A stretch of DNA of 64,000 nt from Sinorhizobium arboris LMG 14919 (GTDB lineage: Bacteria > Pseudomonadota > Alphaproteobacteria > Rhizobiales > Rhizobiaceae). Both the position numbers and the translations under genes were made by a program. The notes under the pieces were generated by a model that did no database searches, had not been told where the DNA came from, and saw only the letters and a list, made by a program, of their open reading frames with translations. Each line of letters begins with the position of its first letter. Position 1 is the stretch's first letter. The stretch covers positions 1,178,001 through 1,242,000 of the forward strand of contig NZ_ATYB01000008.1 of assembly GCF_000427465.1 (NCBI RefSeq). The letters are read 5' to 3'. Shown in pieces: positions 8,046 through 20,093 of this stretch.

Positions 8046-8071
8046 ATGGGAAACTTTGATATCATCCGCAT

Positions 8072-9001
8072 ATGGAACTTCGTCACCTACGTCATTTCGT
8101 CGCCGTGGCCGAAACCCTGCATATGGGGCGCGCCGCGCAGCTGCTCGGCATGGCGCAGCCGCCGCTGAGCCAGTCCATCGCACGGCTGGAGAGGGAGCTC
8201 GGCGTGAAGCTTTTCGAACGCGCGCACCGCCGGCTTGCGCTGACGCGGGCGGGCGCTTCGCTGCTTCCCGAGGCGCGACGGACGCTGCAGGATGCGGAGG
8301 CGGCACGGACGGTTGCCCGCGGCGCGGGTAACGGGACCGCCGGCGACGTCCGGATCGGTTTCGTCTCCGCTGCGCTGTACGAGCTGCTGCCGTCGCTGGT
8401 GGTCTCGCTGCGGCAGGAGTTTCCGATGATCCGGCCCGTGCTTACTGAAATGGCGACGAATGAACAGGTGGCCGCGCTTGCGGAGGGAACGATCGATTTC
8501 GGCATATGCCACCCGCCGCTCGGCAGTCCGGAACGACTGGACATCATTCCAGTCGCCGACGAGACGCTCATTGCCGCCATACCGGAGGACGGGCGTACTG
8601 GTCCGGTCACCATCTCCGAGCTTGCCCGAATGGGATTGGTGCTCTTCCCCGCCGCCCAGGGCCCTTCCTTGCACGCGCGCATTCTCGACGCCTTCGCGGA
8701 AGCCGGGCACGACGTTTCGATTCGGCAGCCGGCGACGCGTGCGCTGACCATGCTTTCGCTGGTTGCCGCGGGGGTCGGCGCCGCTCTTCTGCCACGCTCG
8801 ACAGAGCGCATATCGTTCAAGGGCGTTCGCTTCGCTCCCATCGAAGGTCAGCAACTGCCCGCCTTGCCTATTGCCGCGATAGCGCGGCGCCGCCCACGTC
8901 CCTTGATCGTCGACACGGTGCTCGGCGTATTCAACCACAGCCTGGAAGCAGGTATCGGCGCAGCGAACGGGATTGGGGCAAACAAGCTCAGGACGGCATG
9001 A
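8072..9001 (+). CDS. LysR-family transcriptional regulator
   Basis: This is a 309-residue regulator of standard length. The N-terminal winged helix-turn-helix is clear: MELRHLRHFVAVAETLHMGRAAQLLGMAQPPLSQSIARLERELG, followed by KLFERAHRRLALTRAG. A LysR substrate-binding domain follows from about residue 90, with VRIGFVSAALYELLPSLV and the IDFGICHPPL segment. The gene is divergent from the secreted hydrolase, with a candidate T-N11-A operator between them, so it probably controls that gene and itself. Its inducer is unknown. Its last 14 bases overlap tail-to-tail with the DNA ligase gene on the other strand. Confidence 0.9.
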   Translation: MELRHLRHFVAVAETLHMGRAAQLLGMAQPPLSQSIARLERELGVKLFERAHRRLALTRAGASLLPEARRTLQDAEAARTVARGAGNGTAGDVRIGFVSAALYELLPSLVVSLRQEFPMIRPVLTEMATNEQVAALAEGTIDFGICHPPLGSPERLDIIPVADETLIAAIPEDGRTGPVTISELARMGLVLFPAAQGPSLHARILDAFAEAGHDVSIRQPATRALTMLSLVAAGVGAALLPRSTERISFKGVRFAPIEGQQLPALPIAAIARRRPRPLIVDTVLGVFNHSLEAGIGAANGIGANKLRTA

Positions 9002-10055
9002 TCTGCTGATAGGTACATTGGCGCGGGTCCTTGTCCGGCCGCCATCGCATGAGTTTCGTACCGTGGCGAAAGCGCCGGTTGCCGACATGGTCGAACCGGA
9101 CCTCGACGACCAGTTCCGGGCGAACCGGCTCCCATTCGCCGCTGCGCTCGCTGCTCCAGCGGCTAGGCCCACCCGGTGCCTTGCCGGTGAAGCCCGGCGG
9201 TTCCCGTAAAGCCTCGAGCTGGCGCGTCAAGGCAGGCCGCTCCTTGTCCGAGATTGTAGCGGTAAAGCCCACATGGTTCAGCAGTCCCTCGGTGTCGTAA
9301 AGACCGAGCAGGAGCGAGCCGACGAGCGAACTGTTGCTCTCGTAACGGAAGCCGCCGACGACGCAATCGGCCGTCCTCAGCCGTTTGACCTTCATCATTG
9401 CCCTTTCGCCGCATTCATACGCACCGTCGCGCCGCTTTGCGACGACCCCGTCGGTGGCACCCGCCTCCCATGAGGTGAGCCACCGCCGAGCCTCCTTGAC
9501 GTCGAAGGTGAAGGGTGAAAGCACCAGCATCTCGGTAACCGTATTCTCCCTGGCGAAGGGTTCGAGGCAGGCGCGCCGTGCTGTGAGGGGCTGATCGGTC
9601 AGGACCGTTCCGTCGGTGCCGGCCAGCATGTCGAACAGGATGAGTTTGGCCGGTGTCTCCTGCGAGAGCTTTTGCACGCGGCTTGCCGCCGGATGCAGGC
9701 GCATCTGCAGGGCGTCGAAGGAAAGGCGCCCGTCGACCTCGATCACCAGTTCGCCGTCGAGGACGAACATGTCCGGCTCCAGTCGGCGCAGCAGGGCGAC
9801 GATCTCGGGGAAGAAGCGTCCGAGCGGCTTGCCGGATTTCGCCCTTATGTCGACTTCGTCGCCGGACTTGAACGCAAGGCAGCGAAAGCCGTCCCACTTC
9901 GGCTCGTATTGCCATGCGTCGCCGCCGGGGAGCTCGGTCGCGGAGCGGGCCTCCATCGGCGCCGTGCTGACGGGCAGCGGAAAGCCGCCCGCCTTCTTCG
10001 CCGCGCTTGACGGAGCGGTCTCCTTCTTCGGCTTCCCATGTGCGGGCGACGCCAT
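8988..10055 (-). CDS. ATP-dependent DNA ligase (stand-alone LigC/LigD-ligase type)
   Basis: The 355-residue protein carries the nucleotidyltransferase core of ATP-dependent ligases. Motif I is EPKWDGFR with the adenylated Lys53; DGELV, DGVVAKRRDG and MMKVKR correspond to later motifs. A C-terminal OB-fold region ends in RPELVVEVRFDHVG and FRHGTKLMRWRPDKDP, as in bacterial NHEJ-type ligases. There is no polymerase or phosphoesterase domain, so it is a stand-alone ligase rather than a full LigD. The residues before motif I are basic and disordered-looking. It starts 25 bases after katC on the same strand and is probably cotranscribed with it, suggesting repair of oxidative or stationary-phase strand breaks, perhaps with Ku encoded elsewhere. 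Confidence 0.88.
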   Translation of the reverse strand: MASPAHGKPKKETAPSSAAKKAGGFPLPVSTAPMEARSATELPGGDAWQYEPKWDGFRCLAFKSGDEVDIRAKSGKPLGRFFPEIVALLRRLEPDMFVLDGELVIEVDGRLSFDALQMRLHPAASRVQKLSQETPAKLILFDMLAGTDGTVLTDQPLTARRACLEPFARENTVTEMLVLSPFTFDVKEARRWLTSWEAGATDGVVAKRRDGAYECGERAMMKVKRLRTADCVVGGFRYESNSSLVGSLLLGLYDTEGLLNHVGFTATISDKERPALTRQLEALREPPGFTGKAPGGPSRWSSERSGEWEPVRPELVVEVRFDHVGNRRFRHGTKLMRWRPDKDPRQCTYQQIMPS

Positions 10056-10080
10056 CGTCCACTCCGTCTCAGTCTTCGGC

Positions 10081-12192
<2,112 letters not shown>

Positions 12193-12227
12193 GGCAGCAC
12201 TCCTTGGTCGAGGGCGGATGGCCACGA

Positions 12228-12252
12228 AACCTTGGCGGGGGAGGTTGGTTCC
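12228..12252 (-). promoter_or_regulatory. EcfG/RpoE2-type promoter of katC
   Basis: On the minus strand GGAAC (12252-12248), 16 bases, then GGTT (12231-12228). This matches the RpoE2 consensus GGAAC-N18-TT and lies 36 bases before the katC ATG. katC is an established RpoE2 target in S. meliloti, which makes this the best supported of the three copies in the window. Confidence 0.7.
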
Positions 12253-12338
12253 TTTCTGCGCGAAATTTACACGGCTGCTCCTGACCGCCGGCTCATCGCC
12301 AGCCCCCGTCGCCAGGGCGAAGGGCGATTGTGATCTAT

Positions 12339-12351
12339 TCCAACAGTTGGA
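12339..12351. promoter_or_regulatory. 13-base perfect palindrome upstream of katC
   Basis: TCCAAC-A-GTTGGA is a perfect palindrome about 90 bases upstream of the katC promoter and 35 bases beyond the end of the next gene. It could be an operator or a small stem-loop. No known binding-site family was recognised. The rest of the 193-base gap holds only the promoter described separately. Confidence 0.25.
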
Positions 12352-12385
12352 GCGGAATGCGGGCGGAAACCCCGCGCGCTTTTCC

Positions 12386-13306
12386 TCATCCCGCTCCGGC
12401 AAGGTCGTAGCGGATCGGTAGCGCGTCGGCGCGCCAGACGACGCGACGCGGACGGAAGCGCCAGAAGCGCTCGGCGCCGTCGAGAGGTACGCGGTTCGGA
12501 GCTTCGGACAGGAGCTCGGCCTCGCCGGTCATCTGCAGGAGGCCGCCCGTGGAGAAGTCCGGGAAAGTGAGCCCGGCGCGCGGATTGACCACGATGTTGC
12601 CGAGCGTGTTGAAGAAGCGGTTGCCGACGAAATCCGGAACCGTCAGCCAGCCGTCGTCTCCGACATGCACGAATCCCGTACGGCCGCCGCGATGGGAAAC
12701 GTCGAGCTGGCGCCCTCCGGCGAGATCGGCATAGGTTGCGACGAAGAACGTGTCCGCCTGCGCCACCAGAGTACGCGCGGCGGCGTCGAGCTCGAAGCTC
12801 GAAACGGGCGGCACGGCAGGCGGCACGGACGGGTCGCGCACGAAATGAACCCGCCGGAGCTGGATGTATTTCGGACAGTTGCCGAAGCTCTGGTCGACGC
12901 CGAGGTCGAAACCGCGGGCATGCCGTCTGAGCGTGCCGTTCAGCCGGTTGCGCCGGCGGGTGCCGAGGTCGATTCCGAGGAGGGCGAGGGGAGCGCCGTC
13001 CTCCATACCCGCCTCGGCAGGGTCCGCCGGCTCCCGCGGGAGCTCGACGGTCAGTCTTTTTTCGTCCGGCGCATGGAGGAAGCCGGGTTCGCCCGCCCGG
13101 AGCGTCGCCCAGGCGTCACCGTCGCGGTCGACCGAGCCCAGCACGACCATCGGCAGAAGCGGATAGAATTCCCGGTGCTGGTCGATCAGGTGGTCGCGCA
13201 TGACCCGGCGTCCGACCTCGTCCATGCGCGCTTCCACACCCAGCCGCTTCTGCAGGGCGATTTCGCCCCCGTGCCAGGGCGAATGTGCGAGAATGGGAGC
13301 CTCCAT
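12386..13306 (-). CDS. PNPOx-like flavin-binding family protein
   Basis: The product has 306 residues, cytoplasmic, from the ATG at 13306 behind a strong AGGAGG site. It resembles the pyridoxamine-phosphate-oxidase-like split-barrel flavoproteins. One barrel is suggested by [31 protein letters not shown], and a second by [57 protein letters not shown]. The double-barrel arrangement with this length is common among proteins annotated as pyridoxamine 5'-phosphate oxidase family or FAD-binding. True vitamin B6 oxidation is unlikely. A flavin- or heme-related redox function fits its place beside katC and a glutathione transferase. Start and end lie clear of neighbours by about 190 and 150 bases. 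Confidence 0.7.
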   Translation of the reverse strand: MEAPILAHSPWHGGEIALQKRLGVEARMDEVGRRVMRDHLIDQHREFYPLLPMVVLGSVDRDGDAWATLRAGEPGFLHAPDEKRLTVELPREPADPAEAGMEDGAPLALLGIDLGTRRRNRLNGTLRRHARGFDLGVDQSFGNCPKYIQLRRVHFVRDPSVPPAVPPVSSFELDAAARTLVAQADTFFVATYADLAGGRQLDVSHRGGRTGFVHVGDDGWLTVPDFVGNRFFNTLGNIVVNPRAGLTFPDFSTGGLLQMTGEAELLSEAPNRVPLDGAERFWRFRPRRVVWRADALPIRYDLAGAG

Positions 13307-13459
13307 GACGATTGCCTCCTTTGGGGTGATTTGGATGCGGGCGGAAACGCGCGTGCGTCCGGCCGAGTTGAACAGCACGATTGCTTGATGACATGGCCTT
13401 CCCCGAACCTCATTCCTGTGACAGGCACAGGGATGAGGTAGAGGAAACGTACGGCCTCG

Positions 13460-14071
13460 CTAAGCCGCCAGCCCCACCGGCGTCTTTTCGAACTCGACGA
13501 AGCCCGGCAAGGCTTCGATGCGGGTGAGCCAGGCGCGGATCTCCGGATAGGGCTGGAGATCGACGTCGCCTTCGGGGGCGCGCGCTACGTAGCTGTAGAG
13601 CGCGACATCGGCGATCGTCGGCCGGTCGGCCGCAACCCAGCCTCTGCCCGTGAGTTCCTGCTCGATCAGCGCCAGGATCGCATGCGAGCGGGGGATCACC
13701 TCTTCCGGTCGGTAGGGCGCCTTGAACACGTTGATGAGCCGCGCCTGGGCCGGACCATGGGCGATCTGCCCGGCAGCCACCGAAAGCCAGCGCTGAACGG
13801 CAGCCGCCCCCGCGGCATCATCCGGCAACCAGTCCGTGCGGCCGGTCTTCTTAGCCAGATAGACGAGAATGGCGTTTGAGTCAGAGATGATCGTGCCGGC
13901 ATCGTCGAGCACCGGAACCTGACCGAAGGGATTGAGCTTCAGGAAATCCGCTTGCTTGTGTTCTCTCCCGGCGAGATCGACGACCACCAGCTCATGCTCG
14001 ACACCGAGCAGTGAGAGGAACAGGCGGGCGCGGTGCGCGTGGCCGGAGAGGGGATGGTGATAGAGTTTCAT
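13460..14071 (-). CDS. gst: Glutathione S-transferase family protein
   Basis: The 203-residue cytoplasmic protein has the two-domain GST layout. The thioredoxin-like N-terminal domain shows [23 protein letters not shown], the cis-proline [11 protein letters not shown], and the glutathione gamma-glutamyl site [11 protein letters not shown]. The helical C-terminal domain has the [20 protein letters not shown] motif (N-capping box and hydrophobic staple). The start at 14071 begins directly at the first beta strand; an upstream ATG at 14146 would add 25 unrelated residues. It is divergent from a LysR gene with a near-perfect dyad between them. The electrophile substrate is unknown. Confidence 0.9.
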   Translation of the reverse strand: MKLYHHPLSGHAHRARLFLSLLGVEHELVVVDLAGREHKQADFLKLNPFGQVPVLDDAGTIISDSNAILVYLAKKTGRTDWLPDDAAGAAAVQRWLSVAAGQIAHGPAQARLINVFKAPYRPEEVIPRSHAILALIEQELTGRGWVAADRPTIADVALYSYVARAPEGDVDLQPYPEIRAWLTRIEALPGFVEFEKTPVGLAA

Positions 14072-14152
14072 GTCGGCCTCGTTGAATGATGGAACGAACC
14101 CAAGATGATTGTTATCCGCGGAGTTGATAAGCTCTGATGAAAACACTACACC

Positions 14153-14169
14153 ATTTCATGTGGTGAAAT
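14153..14169. promoter_or_regulatory. LysR-type operator between gst and lysR
   Basis: ATTTCA-TGTGG-TGAAAT is a perfect six-base inverted repeat that contains a T-N11-A core. It lies 17 bases before the lysR start and about 80 bases before gst, the usual place for a LysR site governing both divergent genes. Confidence 0.55.
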
Positions 14170-14185
14170 AATCGAGGCGCAATCG

Positions 14186-15091
14186 ATGGATCGCTGGCAG
14201 GCGATGCGGATCTTCGTGCAGGTGGTCGAAAGCGGCGGCTTCGCGCCGGCCGCCAAGGCGCTGCATATGAGCCCGCCATCGGTCACCCGGGCGGTGGCGA
14301 AGCTGGAGGAGCTGATCGGCACGCGGCTTCTGGTGCGCACCACCCGCTCGCTGAAGCTTACGGCGGCCGGCGAAGGCTATGTGGCCGACTGCCGGCGGAT
14401 CCTCACGGAAATCGCAGAGGCAGAAGCCAATGCGGCGGGCAGCTTCACCGCTCCTGCGGGGTTGCTCACGGTAACGGCGCCCGCGCTCTTCGGGCGCATC
14501 CACGTGCTCCCCGTCATCCTCGACTTTCTCGATCACTATCCGGCGATGCAGGTCAAGACCATCTTCGTCGACCGCGTGACCAACTTGGTCGACGAGGGCC
14601 TGGATGTGGCGATCCGCATTGCTTCGCTCCCGGCCTCAGGGCTCGTGGCGCGCCGGATCGGCTCGGTCCGGCAGGTGCTTTGCGGATCGCCGGACTATTT
14701 TGCCCGCTTCGGCGAGCCCGGCAGCCCGCAGGAGCTTGCCCGTCACCGGATCATCGGGCGCGAGGGCCTCTTCGGCCACTCGGAATGGCTCTTCGGACGC
14801 GACAGCAGCATCCGCGTTCCGATCAGCCCTCGTCTCATCTGCAACACCAATGACGCGGTCCTTTCCGCCGCCGTGGCGGGCTGGGGATTGTCGCGGTTTC
14901 AGTCCTACCAGGTGGCACCCGATGTGAGGGCCGGCAGGCTCAAGGTCGTCCTTGCCGCCCACGAGCGCGAGCCGGTGCCGATCCATATCGTGCATGCGGA
15001 AGGCCGCATGGTCTCGGCAAGGGTGCGCGCCTTCGTGGACTTCGCCGCCGGGCGTTTTCGGCGCCAAGCGGGTCTTGGCACCGAGCTTTGA
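14186..15091 (+). CDS. LysR-family transcriptional regulator of the gst gene (predicted)
   Basis: The 301-residue regulator starts with a standard LysR helix-turn-helix (MDRWQAMRIFVQVVESGGFAPAAKALHMSPPSVTRAVAKLEELIG, then RLLVRTTRSLKLTAAG). The effector domain has LLTVTAPALFGRIHVLPVILDFLDHYP and the EGLDVAIRIASLPASGLVARRIG segment typical of the DsdC/AaeR-like branch that often regulates oxidoreductase and GST genes. It is transcribed away from gst, with an inverted repeat in the 114-base gap. It ends 6 bases from the end of proC, which runs in the opposite direction. The inducer is unknown. Confidence 0.9.
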   Translation: MDRWQAMRIFVQVVESGGFAPAAKALHMSPPSVTRAVAKLEELIGTRLLVRTTRSLKLTAAGEGYVADCRRILTEIAEAEANAAGSFTAPAGLLTVTAPALFGRIHVLPVILDFLDHYPAMQVKTIFVDRVTNLVDEGLDVAIRIASLPASGLVARRIGSVRQVLCGSPDYFARFGEPGSPQELARHRIIGREGLFGHSEWLFGRDSSIRVPISPRLICNTNDAVLSAAVAGWGLSRFQSYQVAPDVRAGRLKVVLAAHEREPVPIHIVHAEGRMVSARVRAFVDFAAGRFRRQAGLGTEL

Positions 15092-15097
15092 GGGCCT

Positions 15098-15874
15098 CTA
15101 CCGGTCGTCGCCGCGCACCCGCAGCAGCACGCGTTCGAGCGCATCCGTCAGTGCCCGGTGGCCGCCGCCGCGGTCGAAGTCCGTCAGAACCTGCTCGTTC
15201 AGTCCGCCCTTGGTCGAAAATTCGCGGGCGAGTTCTTCGAGCGGCGTCCCCTCGTCCCTGACCGCCCGGTGCGCAAGGCTGGCAAGGAGCGGCGCGATAT
15301 AGGCGCGTGCCCTGCCGCGGTCGAGACCCTTCTCGGCGAACCAGCGGGTGGTCCGGTCGAGAATGCCGAGAAAGGTCGCCATCAGAGCGCTTCCGACGGC
15401 AAGCAGGTCGTATTCCTCCCTGGTTTCGCATTCGACCGCTGTCCCGAGTGCCGCAAAGATCGCGGCAACGGCGCGGTCCGGCGGATAGATCGCTGTCACG
15501 CCGTCGCGCTCGGCGACGAAGGGCAGGGGGATTGCCTGGGTGAGCTCCACCTCCTCGCCGATCCAGCCGAGGAGCGTGGAACGGTCGGTCGCGGCGATGA
15601 CGCTGACGACCTTCTGGCCCTTGCGGAACTTGAGCTTGGGGATCACCTCCTCGGCGATCTGCGGGCGGACGGCCAGGAACAGCATGCCGGCCGCGTCCAC
15701 CGCCTCCTGATTCTCCTTGACGATCCGAACGAGCGGGAAGCGGCCGGCAAGCCGGGCAGCGATTTCCCGATTGCGCGGGGAGACGAGGATTTCGGCGACG
15801 TCGAGGCCGGAACCGACGATGCCCGTCACCATCGCTTCGGTGATGGCACCGGTGCCGATGAAGCCAATACGCAT
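15098..15874 (-). CDS. proC: Pyrroline-5-carboxylate reductase
   Basis: The 258-residue enzyme reduces pyrroline-5-carboxylate to proline with NAD(P)H. The N-terminal Rossmann fold has MRIGFIGTGAITEAMVTG, followed by AVRPQIAEEVI. The C-terminal dimerisation domain keeps the P5CR pattern around FSTKGGLNEQVLTDFDRGG, where canonical enzymes have T-x-P-G-G-T. Here Thr-Pro is replaced by Ser-Thr-Lys (FSTKGGLNE), which is also seen in divergent P5CR paralogues, so a different imine substrate is possible. It lies 60 bases downstream of lacK on the same strand and may receive read-through transcription, although its function is unrelated to lactose. Confidence 0.8.
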   Translation of the reverse strand: MRIGFIGTGAITEAMVTGIVGSGLDVAEILVSPRNREIAARLAGRFPLVRIVKENQEAVDAAGMLFLAVRPQIAEEVIPKLKFRKGQKVVSVIAATDRSTLLGWIGEEVELTQAIPLPFVAERDGVTAIYPPDRAVAAIFAALGTAVECETREEYDLLAVGSALMATFLGILDRTTRWFAEKGLDRGRARAYIAPLLASLAHRAVRDEGTPLEELAREFSTKGGLNEQVLTDFDRGGGHRALTDALERVLLRVRGDDR

Positions 15875-15934
15875 CGCTGTTCACTCCCTTGATTCGTACC
15901 GGCGACATTAGATCAATTCCGGGAAACTGCGTCA

Positions 15935-17005
15935 CTAACGCAGCCGTTTTCCGTCTCCGCCGAACACCAGAACCGAAACCGGATCGAAGCGGGCTGTCAG
16001 GCGATCGCCGGCCTTGAGCCCGCGCCCGTTTTTCGTTTCGACGACGATGAGCGCGCCGTCGCCGTGGCGGGCATAGGCGAAGGTCTCGCCGCCGAGATGT
16101 TCCAGCATGTCGATGGTGAGGTCCAGCGCTGCAGGACCTGCTTCGTTGAAATGCTCGGGCCGGATGCCGATCGTCACCGGGGTGCCCGCCGCCGCTTGCA
16201 GGCTGACGGGGATCTTAGCGTCTCCATGGCCCGGCAGGCGCGCATAGGCCTGGTCGCGGTCGACTTCGATCACGCCCTCCAGAAAATTCATCTTCGGCGA
16301 CCCGATGAAGCCGGCGACGAAGAGGTTGGCCGGGTCGTCATAGAGGTCGAGGGGTGAACCCACCTGCTCGACCACGCCGGCGCGCATGACGACGATCTTG
16401 TCGGCGAGTGTCATCGCCTCCACCTGATCATGCGTCACGTAGATGATGGTGGTGGCGAGCTGCTTGTGCAGCCGCGCGATCTCGATGCGCATATGTACGC
16501 GCAGTTCCGCGTCGAGGTTGGAAAGCGGCTCGTCGAAGAGGAAGATTTTGGGATGCCGGACGATCGCCCGGCCGATCGCGACGCGCTGACGCTGGCCGCC
16601 GGAAAGCTGCCTCGGCTTGCGGTCGAGCAACGCCCCGAGCTCCAGGATTTCGGCAGCCTCGTTCACCCGCTTCTCGATTTCGGCCCTGGCTACGCCGGCG
16701 AAGCGGAGCGCGAAACCCATATTCTCGCGCACCGTCATATGCGGATAGAGCGCATAGGACTGGAAGACCATGGCGATGCCGCGTTTCGAGGGGTCGACGT
16801 CGTTCATCCTGACGTCGTCGATCGTGAGGTCGCCCGCAGTGATCTCCTCGAGGCCGGCGATCATCCGGAGCAGGGTCGACTTGCCGCAGCCGGAAGGCCC
16901 GACGAAAACGACGAACTCGCCGGATTTGATGTCGAGATCGACGCCCTTGATGACCTCGAGGCCGCCATAGGATTTACGGACATCGCTGAGTTGGAGTTCG
17001 CTCAT
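15935..17005 (-). CDS. lacK: Lactose/beta-galactoside ABC transporter ATP-binding protein (MalK/UgpC type)
   Basis: The 356-residue ATPase powers beta-galactoside import. Walker [11 protein letters not shown]-loop [10 protein letters not shown], signature LSGGQRQR, Walker [13 protein letters not shown] and the H-loop [13 protein letters not shown] are all intact. The C-terminal regulatory TOBE/OB region ([21 protein letters not shown]) is that of the MalK/UgpC family, in which one ATPase can sometimes serve several importers. The ATG at 17005 overlaps the lacZ stop (ATGA), so it is the last gene of the lacEFGZK operon; the long upstream frame lies inside lacZ and is not used. Confidence 0.92.
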   Translation of the reverse strand: MSELQLSDVRKSYGGLEVIKGVDLDIKSGEFVVFVGPSGCGKSTLLRMIAGLEEITAGDLTIDDVRMNDVDPSKRGIAMVFQSYALYPHMTVRENMGFALRFAGVARAEIEKRVNEAAEILELGALLDRKPRQLSGGQRQRVAIGRAIVRHPKIFLFDEPLSNLDAELRVHMRIEIARLHKQLATTIIYVTHDQVEAMTLADKIVVMRAGVVEQVGSPLDLYDDPANLFVAGFIGSPKMNFLEGVIEVDRDQAYARLPGHGDAKIPVSLQAAAGTPVTIGIRPEHFNEAGPAALDLTIDMLEHLGGETFAYARHGDGALIVVETKNGRGLKAGDRLTARFDPVSVLVFGGDGKRLR

Positions 17006-19269
17006 GCGCTCGCCGCTCCTTCCGCCAGGGCGACGAGGTCGAGCTTCGCCGCGCCAAGCCGCGACGAAACGACCGAGACGACGATGGCGCCGGCGGCGCC
17101 CGTGGACTCCAGCCAGAAACCGGCGGAACCGCCCTGAAGGACAATGCGGGCCGGTCCGACGAGGTGCGCCGGACCGCGAAGCTCGATGTCGACCGCATCG
17201 TTCAGGAACGGCAGGACGTTGCCGGCCTGGTCGAGCGCGCGCAGGATGACGCGGACGCTGTCGCGGCCTTCGGCGCGGAGCGTCTTGCTGTCCGCCTCGA
17301 CGTGAAGCGTCGTCGGCACGGGGTCGGCGGCCATGCGGAGATCGGCGACCGGCTTGCCCGAGACGAAGCCGGTGAATTCCGCGCTTTCCCACTTCATGCC
17401 CCAGAGCCCGAGCTCGTCCTTGGTGAAGTGGCGGTGGTCGATGACGACCGGCGGGTGCGGCAGGTGCGGGAAATTCTCGCGGTCCGGGCCGACGCGCTTG
17501 GTAAGCGAGCCGTACTTCAGTTCGACCTCGTCGCAATTCGTCAGCACGATCAGGGGCAGCACGCCGCCGATATTGCGCTCGCCGCGCGCCCAGAAGGTGA
17601 CCGGCTTCATCACGATTTCCTCGGAGGGATCGCACTGGCTGGCATAGACATAGGCCGCGAATTTCGGCTCGCGGAACATGTCCATGACGCCGTGGTAGCA
17701 GATCCGGTCCCCGGAACCGAAGTCCTTGTGGGTGTTATAGTCGAACATGCACCAGCCGATGGCACCGGAAATGCTGGGATCGCCATAGGCGGCGTTCAGC
17801 ACTTCCAGATGCCGGCGAACATGCTCGGCCTGGCGCTGCTCCTGGTCATAGATCTTCGTCGGATACATGTGGCCGCCGAACTCGGTGATGAGATAGGGCA
17901 CTTTGCGGGAAAGCCCGGTGCATTCCTGCTGCGGGCGAAGCGCCGTGCGCGGCCGGTTCGAACCGGGCAGCTCCTCGTTGCCGAGGATGAAGTCGTTCAT
18001 CGTGTATACGTCCTCCAGGAACTCGCTGTCGGTGATGTAGCGCACACCGCCGGTTTGCCGTGTCGGATCGAGCTCGCGGGCGAGCCCGTTGGTCTCCACG
18101 TAGAAGTCGTGCGAATCCTGCGATTCGTTGATGCGTACGCCCCAGATGACGATCGAGGGATGGTTCCAGTCGCGCTCGATCATGCGGCGGACGTTCCGGA
18201 TCGCCTCCTGCTTCCACGCCTCGCCGCCGATATGCTGCCAGCCGGGGATTTCCTCGAAGACGAGCAGGCCGATGCGGTCGCAATGGTCGAGGAACCATTT
18301 CGACTGCGGATAATGCGAGGTGCGCACGAGATTGCAGTGAAGCGTGTGCTTCATGATCTCCGCGTCGCGCTCCTGGGCGGTGCGCCCCATGGCGTAGCCG
18401 ACATAGGGGAAGGCCTGATGACGGTTCAGCCCGCGGATCTTCAACGGGCGGCCGTTGAGCCGGAAGCCTTCGGTCGTGAACTCCGCCGTGCGGAAACCGA
18501 AATGCGAGGCCAAGCGGTCGGAGCCCTGATGCGTCCGTAGCTCGGCTTCGATCTCGTACAGCACCGGATCGTCGATGTCCCAGAGCGAGAGGCCTTTCAG
18601 GCCTTCCATTTCGAGGGTGAGGCTCTCGCCGGCCGTCTCGCCGGCGACCTCGGCCAGCACTTCGCCGGCCGCATTTTTGAGGAGCGCCGAGACCGTGCCG
18701 GTAAAGGCTAGCCTTTGCGGATTGGAAAGATCACACCGGACGGAGACGCCCCTGGTGTCGGAGAGCACGTCGCGGGTCTCGATCTTGATATTGGCGATCG
18801 AAACCGGATCGGTGACCTTGAGCCAGACGTCGCGATAGATGCCGGCATAGGTCAGATAGTCGATCCGGCCGCCGAAAGGCGGGATCTCCGGATTCTCGCT
18901 GCCGTCGATCTTCACCGTTATGAGGTTGTCGCCTTCGCGAAGTCTGTCCGTCAGGCGCGCCTCGAAAGGCGTGTAGCCGTCCTTATGCGTGACGATCTCT
19001 TCGCCGTTGAGATAAACGACCGCATCCGCCATTGCCGCGTCGAAGACGAGCGAGACTTCGCGGCCGGAGAAGTCCGGTCGCCAGGCGAGGACCTTCTGGT
19101 AGGTAAAGGCGCGCTGGTAGCATGTCTCGTCGAAATAGTTGAACGGCAGTTCGACGGCATTGTGCGGCAGGCTGACCGACCGGCCGGCCCGGAGCGTGCC
19201 GGCGTCGGCTTTGGCGAAGCCTTCGGAGAAGACCCACGAATCATTGAAGCAAGTAACAGAGCGCATCAT
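17002..19269 (-). CDS. lacZ: Beta-galactosidase, glycoside hydrolase family 2
   Basis: The 755-residue cytoplasmic enzyme hydrolyses lactose and other beta-galactosides imported by LacEFGK. It has the GH2 order: an N-terminal jelly-roll sugar-binding domain, an immunoglobulin-like domain, and a TIM barrel with [13 protein letters not shown], the acid/base segment [10 protein letters not shown] and the nucleophile segment [11 protein letters not shown]. It is much shorter than E. coli LacZ (about 1020) and similar to the compact rhizobial LacZ. There is no signal peptide. Two adjacent ATGs (19269 and 19266) are possible; the second has better spacing from the AGGA site. It lies 5 bases after lacG and overlaps lacK. 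Confidence 0.93.
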   Translation of the reverse strand: MMRSVTCFNDSWVFSEGFAKADAGTLRAGRSVSLPHNAVELPFNYFDETCYQRAFTYQKVLAWRPDFSGREVSLVFDAAMADAVVYLNGEEIVTHKDGYTPFEARLTDRLREGDNLITVKIDGSENPEIPPFGGRIDYLTYAGIYRDVWLKVTDPVSIANIKIETRDVLSDTRGVSVRCDLSNPQRLAFTGTVSALLKNAAGEVLAEVAGETAGESLTLEMEGLKGLSLWDIDDPVLYEIEAELRTHQGSDRLASHFGFRTAEFTTEGFRLNGRPLKIRGLNRHQAFPYVGYAMGRTAQERDAEIMKHTLHCNLVRTSHYPQSKWFLDHCDRIGLLVFEEIPGWQHIGGEAWKQEAIRNVRRMIERDWNHPSIVIWGVRINESQDSHDFYVETNGLARELDPTRQTGGVRYITDSEFLEDVYTMNDFILGNEELPGSNRPRTALRPQQECTGLSRKVPYLITEFGGHMYPTKIYDQEQRQAEHVRRHLEVLNAAYGDPSISGAIGWCMFDYNTHKDFGSGDRICYHGVMDMFREPKFAAYVYASQCDPSEEIVMKPVTFWARGERNIGGVLPLIVLTNCDEVELKYGSLTKRVGPDRENFPHLPHPPVVIDHRHFTKDELGLWGMKWESAEFTGFVSGKPVADLRMAADPVPTTLHVEADSKTLRAEGRDSVRVILRALDQAGNVLPFLNDAVDIELRGPAHLVGPARIVLQGGSAGFWLESTGAAGAIVVSVVSSRLGAAKLDLVALAEGAASA

Positions 19270-19274
19270 CGTTC

Positions 19275-20093
19275 CTATTTGACTGAGCCCAGCATGCCCT
19301 GGACGAACTGGCGTTGCATGAAGAAGAAGACGGCAAGCGTCGGCAGTGTCGCGAGAATCGTTCCGACCATGACGACGCCGTAATCGGGATAATAGGCGGA
19401 GGCGAGCGACGAGATGACCAGCGTGATCGTCTTGGTCTCGTTGGTCTGGAGCACGATCAGCGGCCAGAGATAATTATTCCAGGCGGTCATGAAGACGATG
19501 ACGAAGGCGGCCGCATAGGTCGAGCGCATGACCGGCACGTAGATGAACAGGAATATCTGCCATTCCTTGAGGCCGTCGACCTTGGCCGCATCGCGGAGCT
19601 CCGACGGGAAGGCCTTGGTGCTCTGCCGGAAATAGAAGATGACGAAGGCGGAGCCGATCGAGGGCAGGACGACGGCGAGATGCGTGTTGATGAGACCCGC
19701 CTTGCCCATCATGATGAAGAGCGGGATCATCAGCGCGGCGAAGGGGATCATCAGCGTGAGCAGCATCGCCCGATAGACCCGCTCGCGCCGCCGCGAGCGG
19801 AACATCTCGAAGCCGTAACCGGCGAGCGAGGAGACGGCGAGCGTGAGCACGGTGGCAAGGATCGCAATCTTCGCCGAATTCCAGAAGACGAGCGGCACGT
19901 TCACCAGCGTGAAGAAGTTGCCGACATTGGCGGCAAAGGCTGCGCCAGGCAGGAGCTTGCCCTTGATGATGTCGATCGACGAATTGGTCGCGCCGAGAGC
20001 CATCCAGATGAACGGAAAGACCGAGAGGAAGGCCATCAGGCCGAGGAAGCCATAGGTGGCCGCCATTGCCGCGAAACGTCCAAATCCGCTCAT
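19275..20093 (-). CDS. lacG: Lactose ABC transporter permease (MalG family)
   Basis: The 272-residue inner-membrane protein has six predicted helices. The EAA loop that docks the ATPase is visible as SELRDAAKVDGLKEWQIFLFIYVPVMRS. It belongs to the MalG side of CUT1-type importers and forms the channel with LacF. Its start overlaps the lacF stop (ATGA) and lacZ follows after 5 bases, consistent with one polycistronic lacEFGZK message. The pairing with a binding protein, a beta-galactosidase and LacR supports lactose or related beta-galactosides as substrate. Confidence 0.92.
   Translation of the reverse strand: MSGFGRFAAMAATYGFLGLMAFLSVFPFIWMALGATNSSIDIIKGKLLPGAAFAANVGNFFTLVNVPLVFWNSAKIAILATVLTLAVSSLAGYGFEMFRSRRRERVYRAMLLTLMIPFAALMIPLFIMMGKAGLINTHLAVVLPSIGSAFVIFYFRQSTKAFPSELRDAAKVDGLKEWQIFLFIYVPVMRSTYAAAFVIVFMTAWNNYLWPLIVLQTNETKTITLVISSLASAYYPDYGVVMVGTILATLPTLAVFFFMQRQFVQGMLGSVK

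Noticed and set aside
14089..14115. GGAAC followed by TT upstream of the second lysR gene as a fourth stress promoter
   Set aside because: The spacing is 16 bases to TT, two short of the 18-19 needed, so it does not match the other three sites.
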